This document shows, piece by piece, positions 1 through 3,832 of a stretch of DNA of 6,472 nt; position 1 is the first letter of the stretch, and each line of letters starts with the position of its first letter. The translations under genes and the position numbers were made by a program. This stretch comes from Bacteroidales bacterium (GTDB lineage: Bacteria > Bacteroidota > Bacteroidia > Bacteroidales > Bacteroidaceae), in NCBI GenBank assembly GCA_004555055.1, contig SFJN01000143.1:1-6472 (forward strand), read 5' to 3'. The notes under the pieces were generated by a model. The model did not search any database and was not told the origin of the DNA. It saw only the letters and a list, made by a program, of their open reading frames with translations.

Positions 1-18
1 CCTCATATTGCTTTCCTT

Positions 19-28
19 CCCCCCCCCC
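19..28 (+). repeat. C10 homopolymer in the YitT gene leader
   Basis: Ten consecutive C residues end 24 bases before the ATG at 53 and are followed by an A-run at 45-53. Tracts of this length are prone to slippage during replication. No promoter box could be identified in the 52 bases available, since the window edge truncates the region. Confidence 0.85.
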
Positions 29-52
29 TATAACTCCAGTTCCTAAAAAAAA

Positions 53-1054
53 ATGTCCCTACTGAAGCAAATGCTGGAAACCGTCCTTTCGAAGGGGTTT
101 CTGCGCGATATGGCGCTGATTTTTGTCGGATGCCTTATCGTTTCCGTCGGTTTCTGCTATTTTATCAGTCCTTACAAGTTGGTTCCAGGCGGAGTGTTTG
201 GAACGTGCATCGTGGTCCACAGTTTCTTTCCGTTTATGCAGGTCGGTACCATTGCCCTGTTCATCCAGGTACCGCTGTTGCTGCTCTCCACGTTTTTCCT
301 CGGCAAACGTTTGGGTTTGCAGACGCTCATTGCCACCTTTGCCACCCCGCTGATGTTCAACGCCGTAACAGCGCTGGCGTTCGACAGTCCCGAAGCCATG
401 CAAGCCCTCGACCCTGCCCGGATGTTCGGAGGCCGTTTTGACATGACGGACGACCTCCTGGTGTCGTGTGTCATAGGCGGTGCGCTCGTAGGGTTCGGCA
501 CATCGTTCATCATCCGCGGCCATGCTTCGAGTGGCGGAACGGACATCCTTGCCATGCTTGCCCACAAATACCTGCACCTTTATTTCTCCACGGCGCTCAT
601 CATAATTGACGGTGTGATAGTGATAGCCGGACTGTTTGTCATCGGCTTCGGCTTCGGACTGGACACTCCCGTCGAAGGCAATGCGTGGCGCCTCTCGCTG
701 TATGCGCTGATAACCATGGTGATTATGAACCGCTCGTTGGCATGGAGCATCAGCGGCAGGCGCGACAGCAAGATGATTTACATCATCTGCGAAAAGGGGG
801 CAAAGGAGCGGTTGCGCGAATGGATACTCTTCACCCTCGACCGCACCGCCACCCATGTGCAGGCAAAGGGACTCTACACGGAGAAGGCGAAGGATGTGAT
901 CATCATGATTGTCCGTGAAAAGGAAGTCTTGCTCATCACCGACGAAATACGGAAGATAGCCCCTGAAGCCTTTATCGTGGTCTCCGACTCTTACGATGTG
1001 TACGGCGAACGCTGGAAGCCCCTTCCCGAAAACAACGGTCTGGACTTCAAATAA
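53..1054 (+). CDS. YitT family integral membrane protein with C-terminal DUF2179 domain
   Basis: This is a 333-residue inner-membrane protein of the YitT/DUF161 family, whose transport or signalling role is not established. The N-terminal ~235 residues hold hydrophobic segments at roughly 20-40, 65-85, 88-108, 135-155, 175-200 and 210-225. The family signature between membrane segments is visible as GHASSGGTDI at residues 156-165. From about residue 238 to the end the protein is soluble and mixed alpha/beta, matching DUF2179 (a ferredoxin-like cytoplasmic domain). It begins around DSKMIYIICEKG and ends in the typical region with VSDSYDVYGERW. The length is normal for the family. The ATG at 53 is preceded by an A-run (45-52) with no Shine-Dalgarno sequence, as expected in Bacteroidota, and the N-terminus (short amphipathic start, then a first membrane helix) fits. 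A C10 tract ends 24 bases before the ATG. The family call is secure; the physiological role is unknown. Confidence 0.93.
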   Translation: MSLLKQMLETVLSKGFLRDMALIFVGCLIVSVGFCYFISPYKLVPGGVFGTCIVVHSFFPFMQVGTIALFIQVPLLLLSTFFLGKRLGLQTLIATFATPLMFNAVTALAFDSPEAMQALDPARMFGGRFDMTDDLLVSCVIGGALVGFGTSFIIRGHASSGGTDILAMLAHKYLHLYFSTALIIIDGVIVIAGLFVIGFGFGLDTPVEGNAWRLSLYALITMVIMNRSLAWSISGRRDSKMIYIICEKGAKERLREWILFTLDRTATHVQAKGLYTEKAKDVIIMIVREKEVLLITDEIRKIAPEAFIVVSDSYDVYGERWKPLPENNGLDFK

Positions 1055-1081
1055 GGGGGTGGCATTCGCCAAGTTTGTTCC

Positions 1082-1090
1082 GGGGGGGGG
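1082..1090 (+). repeat. G9 homopolymer between the YitT and antiporter genes
   Basis: Nine consecutive G residues lie in the 106-base gap 1055-1160, 70 bases before the antiporter ATG. This is the only intergenic tract that is G-rich on the coding strand. The rest of the gap holds no convincing terminator, and no TAnnTTTG box was found, so whether the antiporter has its own promoter is unclear. Confidence 0.85.
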
Positions 1091-1160
1091 ATAATGTCCG
1101 TCTGCCCCTCCCCATCGGCTCACCACTCAGTAAACACCCATAAATGGATATAAAACGGAA

Positions 1161-2099
1161 ATGACAGTACATATCTTATATTGTATAATAGGGCTGCTGC
1201 TGCTCGTCCTCGGTGGCGAGTGGCTGGTCCGTGGCAGCGTGGGGATAGCCCAACGTCTGCGGCTAAGCCCTATGGTCATCGGACTTACCGTGGTCAGTTT
1301 CGGCACTTCCGCGCCAGAGTTTATTGTAAGTCTGCAGGCGGCGCTGGACGGCAGTTCGGGAATAGCCCTGGGCAATGTCATCGGGTCGAACATCGCCAAC
1401 GTGGCATTGATCCTGGGTGTTACCGCCATACTGTGCCCCATTCCGGTTGCGGGCGGCACCCTGAAGGTCGACACCCCACTGCTGCTTGTAGCCAGTGTAC
1501 TCCTTGCGCTGTGCTGCCATTTCACCCATGCACTCACACGCCTCGAGGGCATGGTGGGCTTTGCCATCATGCTCGCCTATGTGGCGTTGCAAGTCGTTCA
1601 TTCGCGCAAGCATTCCACGGATGGGGGCAGTGAGACGGCGGCCGGAGCACCGCCGAAGTTGCCCATCGCGTTGGCTTACGTCCTGCTGGCAGTCATCGCC
1701 CTGAAGTACGGGGCAGGATGGCTCGTGGACGGCGCCTCCGAAATTGCCCATGCTGCAGGGGTGAGCGACAGGGTGGTCGGGCTCACCGTCGTGGCCATCG
1801 GTACCAGTCTGCCCGAATTGTTTGCCTCCGTCGTGGCGGCACGCAAGGGGAGTGTGGACATGGCGGTGGGAAATGCCATTGGTTCCAACCTTTTCAATCT
1901 GCTCGGAGTGCTTTCCGCTTCGGCAGCCATTTCACCCATCACAGGCATCAGTTCCGCATTTGCCGCCGACTGCATATGGATGATAGCCCTCACCCTGCTC
2001 ATCTGGTTGCTGATGCGTACCGACTATCGCCTTACACGCACCGAAGGGTGCCTGTTGCTTGCCGTCTACGCCGTATATGTCGTGCTCGCAGCATGGTAA
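1161..2099 (+). CDS. Calcium/sodium antiporter of the CaCA superfamily (YrbG-like)
   Basis: This 312-residue polytopic inner-membrane protein very likely exchanges Na+ (or H+) for Ca2+. It shows the inverted-repeat design of the Ca2+:cation antiporters. The alpha-1 motif is GTSAPE at 48-53 with GNVIGSN at 71-77; the alpha-2 motif is GTSLPE at 214-219 with GNAIGSN at 237-243. E53 and E219 match the conserved ion-binding glutamates, and N77/N80 and N243/N246 lie on the facing helices. Both halves also start alike (GGEWLVRGS near residue 18 and GAGWLVDGA near 184), followed by GLTVV. About ten membrane helices are expected. The halves are joined by a polar loop near 147-168 (HSRKHSTDGG...), which is short, so this is the bacterial form and not the eukaryotic NCX with a large regulatory loop. 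The start has no Shine-Dalgarno sequence; ATGs just upstream are out of frame. It lies 106 bases after the YitT gene, so co-transcription is possible but unproven. Confidence 0.95.
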   Translation: MTVHILYCIIGLLLLVLGGEWLVRGSVGIAQRLRLSPMVIGLTVVSFGTSAPEFIVSLQAALDGSSGIALGNVIGSNIANVALILGVTAILCPIPVAGGTLKVDTPLLLVASVLLALCCHFTHALTRLEGMVGFAIMLAYVALQVVHSRKHSTDGGSETAAGAPPKLPIALAYVLLAVIALKYGAGWLVDGASEIAHAAGVSDRVVGLTVVAIGTSLPELFASVVAARKGSVDMAVGNAIGSNLFNLLGVLSASAAISPITGISSAFAADCIWMIALTLLIWLLMRTDYRLTRTEGCLLLAVYAVYVVLAAW

Positions 2100-2173
2100 G
2101 GGTTTTGAGATGTATGGTCCCACGTTTTCAGACCGCAAACATACCCACCCCATTGTTCTTTGAATAAGGCTTG

Positions 2174-2230
2174 GGACATCCGTGACTGTCCGTGTGAAAA
2201 TAAATCCTCCGCATCGTCCGTGGACATCCG
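2174..2230 (+). repeat. Clustered short direct repeats upstream of the Dabb gene
   Basis: GGACATCCG occurs at 2174-2182 and 2222-2230, and GTCCGTG at 2188-2194 and 2216-2222, so the two repeat types are nested in mirrored order. GTCCGTGGAC at 2216-2225 is also a near-palindrome. They sit in the 225-base gap between the antiporter and Dabb genes, which otherwise holds an AT-rich patch (about 2265-2280, ATATATAT) and the C6/A8 leader. No TAnnTTTG promoter was found in this gap. They could be operator sites or chance. Confidence 0.4.
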
Positions 2231-2297
2231 AGATACTGTTTCTCATTACCGAAAACAACTTACGAAAAATATATATAAACTCCCCTGTTTGTTGAAT

Positions 2298-2311
2298 CCC
2301 CCCAAAAAAAA
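2298..2311 (+). repeat. C6-A8 tract in the Dabb gene leader
   Basis: Six C (2298-2303) run directly into eight A (2304-2311). The C-run ends 21 bases before the ATG at 2325, a position nearly the same as the C-tracts before the YitT and trmD genes. It probably lies in the transcribed leader. Confidence 0.8.
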
Positions 2312-2324
2312 TCCCTATTTCCCC

Positions 2325-2636
2325 ATGGTAAAACACATTATCCTTTGGACACTCGACCCTGCACTCTCCGAAACCCGCAAGATGGCCGTCAAACGTGCCA
2401 TCAAAGACGGCCTTGAAGGCCTTGTGGGGCAGATCCCCGGACTGCGCAGTGCAACCGTGCACATTGACGGACGCCTTGAAACGTCCAACTGCGACGTCAT
2501 GCTCGACAGCACATTCGACAATGCCGAAGCCCTGGCCTCTTATGCCAAGCATCCCCTGCACGTAGAGGTTGCTGACAGCAAAGTGCGCCCGTTTACCGCT
2601 CAGCGGACATGTCTCGATTTCACAGTGAACGACTGA
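2325..2636 (+). CDS. Dabb family protein (stress-responsive A/B barrel domain)
   Basis: This is a single-domain protein of 103 residues. The N-terminus MVKHIILWTL is the typical first strand of the Dabb (dimeric alpha/beta barrel) family. The middle has the family's IPGLRSATVHID segment (near 37-48) and CDVMLDSTFDN (from 56). Near the end is the conserved Y-x-x-HP-x-H-x-EV block (Y73, H76, P77, H79). These proteins fold as ferredoxin-like dimers; relatives include plant stress proteins and polyketide cyclases, but most bacterial members have no known reaction, and I assign none. The frame stays open upstream to a TTG at 2160, but those 55 extra codons show no conserved features and the family normally begins at the MVKHI methionine, so I choose the ATG at 2325. 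The leader is C6 followed by A8, then CCC and CCCC clusters, with no Shine-Dalgarno sequence. No cysteine motif or signal peptide marks it for export, so it is probably cytoplasmic. Confidence 0.9.
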   Translation: MVKHIILWTLDPALSETRKMAVKRAIKDGLEGLVGQIPGLRSATVHIDGRLETSNCDVMLDSTFDNAEALASYAKHPLHVEVADSKVRPFTAQRTCLDFTVND

Positions 2637-2645
2637 AGCCCTTCT

Positions 2646-2654
2646 CCCCCCCCC
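2646..2654 (+). repeat. C9 homopolymer downstream of the Dabb gene
   Basis: Nine consecutive C residues begin nine bases after the Dabb stop codon, at the start of the 298-base gap before trmD. The neighbourhood is pyrimidine-rich (CTTCT before, TCTCCGCGCCCTCC after). No U-tailed terminator hairpin is visible after the Dabb gene. Confidence 0.85.
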
Positions 2655-2750
2655 TCTCCGCGCCCTCCTTGCGTACCAAATAAACTTCATGAGGAGAGAC
2701 GTTTGCCGCTCCGTCTAAAGAAAACACCCCAAATCCCCACGTCTTTTCCC

Positions 2751-2772
2751 TTTTATCTTCACTTTATCTTCA
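2751..2772 (+). repeat. Tandem 11-base repeat upstream of the trmD promoter
   Basis: Two adjacent 11-base units, TTTTATCTTCA (2751-2761) and CTTTATCTTCA (2762-2772), differ only in the first base. The second unit runs into the perfect 8-base palindrome TTCATGAA (2769-2776). The pair lies about 40-60 bases upstream of the TATCTTTG box, where an activator or repressor could bind. Regulatory use is inference; the repeat itself is plain in the sequence. Confidence 0.6.
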
Positions 2773-2813
2773 TGAAAAAAGGGGATTGTCAATGGTATTA
2801 AGGGAAAAAACAC

Positions 2814-2821
2814 TATCTTTG
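2814..2821 (+). promoter_or_regulatory. Bacteroidota -7 promoter box (TATCTTTG) for trmD
   Basis: TATCTTTG matches the Bacteroidota vegetative -7 consensus TAnnTTTG exactly, and is followed by C as is common. Transcription would start about 7 bases downstream, near 2828, leaving a leader of roughly 107 bases before the trmD ATG. The -33 element is poor: ATTG at 2785-2788 is about 25 bases upstream, longer than the usual ~19-21, while the window at the usual spacing holds only AATG (2791-2794). The location in the gap before trmD, on the correct strand, supports the call. Confidence 0.72.
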
Positions 2822-2831
2822 CATCAAAAAA

Positions 2832-2886
2832 GCGAAGGGGGAGGTGGCATATCAGCACGATTCCCTTAGGGGGCATCCCTCTTCGT
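2832..2886 (+). promoter_or_regulatory. Stem-loop at the 5' end of the trmD leader
   Basis: CGAAGGGGGA (2833-2842) pairs with TCCCTCTTCG (2876-2885) over 10 bases with a single G-U pair; G2832 and T2886 can add another wobble. The 33-base loop contains a second small palindrome, CCCTTAGGG. The hairpin begins about four bases after the predicted transcription start, and the G-rich arm could instead pair with the C7 tract at 2906-2912 near the start codon. No U-run follows, so it is not an intrinsic terminator. A role in mRNA stability or translation control of trmD is inference; I recognise no known riboswitch class. Confidence 0.5.
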
Positions 2887-2905
2887 CCCCAGCAAAGACT
2901 GCCTG

Positions 2906-2912
2906 CCCCCCC
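2906..2912 (+). repeat. C7 tract in the trmD leader
   Basis: Seven C residues followed by TAAAAATAGAAAAC end 22 bases before the trmD ATG. The tract is complementary to the G5 stretch of the leader hairpin arm (2837-2841), so the two could pair and occlude the A-rich region next to the start codon. That pairing is inference. Confidence 0.75.
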
Positions 2913-2934
2913 TAAAAATAGAAAACGAGAAACC

Positions 2935-3612
2935 ATGCGTATAGACTTGATTACCGTGGTGCCGGAGATGCTCGACGGTTTTGTCAACACTTCCATTCTG
3001 GCACGCGCACAGCGGAAGGGATTGGTAGAAATCCACGTCCACAACCTCCGCGACTACACCACCGACAAGCACCGTCGCGTGGACGACTATCCCTATGGCG
3101 GTGCTGCGGGGATGGTGATACAGTGCCAGCCCGTCGATGCCTGCATCGCAGCCCTGAAGGCTGAGCGCCATTACGACGAAATCATCTTTACCGCTCCCGA
3201 CGGCGAGCGGTTCAACCAGCGCGTGGCGAACGAGCTTTCGCTGTGCGAGAACATCATCATCCTATGCGGACATTACAAGGGCGTGGACTACCGCATCAGG
3301 GAGCATCTCATTACACGCGAGATTTCTGTGGGCGACTATGTGCTGACGGGAGGCGAACTTGCCGCGGCGTGCATTACGGACGCCATTGTGCGCATCGTCC
3401 CCGGAGTCATCGGCGACGAACAGAGTGCCCTCTCCGACTCCTTTCAAGACAACCTGCTCGAGCCACCCGTTTATACCCGTCCGGCGGAATACAAGGGATG
3501 GAGGGTTCCGGACATCCTCCTTTCGGGGCACGATGCAAAAATAGCGCAGTGGGAGATGGAGCAGGCCATGGAACGTACGCAACGCCTCAGACCCGACCTC
3601 TTGGAACTGTAG
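2935..3612 (+). CDS. trmD: tRNA (guanine-N1-)-methyltransferase TrmD
   Basis: TrmD transfers a methyl group from S-adenosylmethionine to N1 of G37 in tRNAs with G36, which prevents +1 frameshifting. It works in the cytoplasm as a homodimer. The 225 residues cover the full SPOUT domain and the short C-terminal domain. Visible motifs are YGGAAGM at 54-60 (first SAM-pocket loop), LCGHYKGVDYR from 110 and GDYVLTGGEL at 133-142 (the trefoil knot), and SDSF around D168, the aspartate matching the proposed general base of E. coli TrmD (D169). It is followed by PPVYTRP, which contacts tRNA. The start MRIDLITVVPEM is canonical for the family. Unlike in E. coli, where trmD sits with rpsP, rimM and rplS, no ribosomal or rimM gene is adjacent here. 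A dedicated promoter box at 2814-2821 and a structured leader suggest it is transcribed on its own. The leader just before the ATG is A-rich without a Shine-Dalgarno sequence. Confidence 0.98.
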   Translation: MRIDLITVVPEMLDGFVNTSILARAQRKGLVEIHVHNLRDYTTDKHRRVDDYPYGGAAGMVIQCQPVDACIAALKAERHYDEIIFTAPDGERFNQRVANELSLCENIIILCGHYKGVDYRIREHLITREISVGDYVLTGGELAAACITDAIVRIVPGVIGDEQSALSDSFQDNLLEPPVYTRPAEYKGWRVPDILLSGHDAKIAQWEMEQAMERTQRLRPDLLEL

Positions 3613-3700
3613 CCCCACACGAGCCCATCCCATATGCCCATCCCCGCCTTTGGTAAATGCCTGCTTGCAGACTGCCCGGTACGGCGTTCCGCCACCACAT

Positions 3701-3708
3701 CCCCCCCC
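3701..3708 (+). repeat. C8 homopolymer between trmD and the GH20 gene
   Basis: Eight consecutive C residues lie in the 220-base gap 3613-3832, 124 bases before the GH20 ATG, so unlike the other leader tracts this one is not near a start codon. It could affect the distance between upstream control sites and the GH20 promoter. Confidence 0.85.
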
Positions 3709-3721
3709 TGCTCGTCTCCAA

Positions 3722-3782
3722 ACGGAGGATACGGAGCATTTAGCGCCGGTGACCCTACGGAGGGGAAAATGACGGATGCTCC
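3722..3782 (+). repeat. ACGGAG repeat cluster with an inverted repeat upstream of the GH20 gene
   Basis: ACGGAG occurs at 3722-3727, 3731-3736 and 3757-3762, and the variant ACGGAT at 3772-3777. Overlapping these, GGAGCAT (3733-3739) and ATGCTCC (3776-3782) form a 7-bp inverted repeat, extendable by two G-U pairs. The loop contains a smaller hairpin, CCCT (3753-3756) with AGGG (3761-3764). This lies about 50-110 bases before the GH20 start. It may be a regulator-binding region or a structured leader, depending on where transcription begins. I recognise no known riboswitch. Confidence 0.4.
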
Positions 3783-3809
3783 CGCACCGCACATAACAAA
3801 CCTTACTAA

Positions 3810-3818
3810 TAATTTTTG
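3810..3818 (+). promoter_or_regulatory. Possible imperfect -7 box for the GH20 gene
   Basis: TAATTTTTG resembles the Bacteroidota TAnnTTTG box but has one base too many between TA and TTTG. It is in an AT-rich patch (3804-3822) that stands out from the GC-rich surroundings. If used, transcription would begin only about eight bases before the ATG at 3833, giving a nearly leaderless mRNA. No -33 TTTG is visible. The AT-rich patch may instead only be the unstructured translation-start region. Confidence 0.25.
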
Positions 3819-3832
3819 TATATTCCAAATCC

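Noticed and set aside
1074..1100. Promoter with the G9 tract as a variable spacer (TTTG at 1074-1077 and TAATG at 1092)
   Set aside because: The downstream box does not match TAnnTTTG and the spacing is about 14 bases, so a phase-variable promoter for the antiporter is speculation.
59..1126. 355-codon open reading frame on the - strand opposite the YitT gene
   Set aside because: Same explanation: a register shadow of the YitT coding sequence with a composition-driven, non-domain translation.
1161..2099. YitT and antiporter genes as a functional transport operon
   Set aside because: A 106-base gap with a G9 tract separates them, no shared control is visible, and YitT function is unknown, so a joint role cannot be supported.
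2160..2324. N-terminal extension of the Dabb protein from a TTG at 2160
   Set aside because: The extra 55 codons show no conserved features, cross the C6-A8 leader tract, and the family starts at the MVKHI methionine.
2697..2716. AGACG/CGTCT hairpin as a terminator for the Dabb gene
   Set aside because: Only five base pairs, with an A-rich tail instead of a U-run, so there is no real support for termination.
3741..3790. Cobalamin- or TPP-riboswitch-like words (GGTGA, ACCCT, CCCGCA) before the GH20 gene
   Set aside because: The words are in the wrong order or spacing for either class, the conserved cores are missing, and a hexosaminidase is not an expected target.
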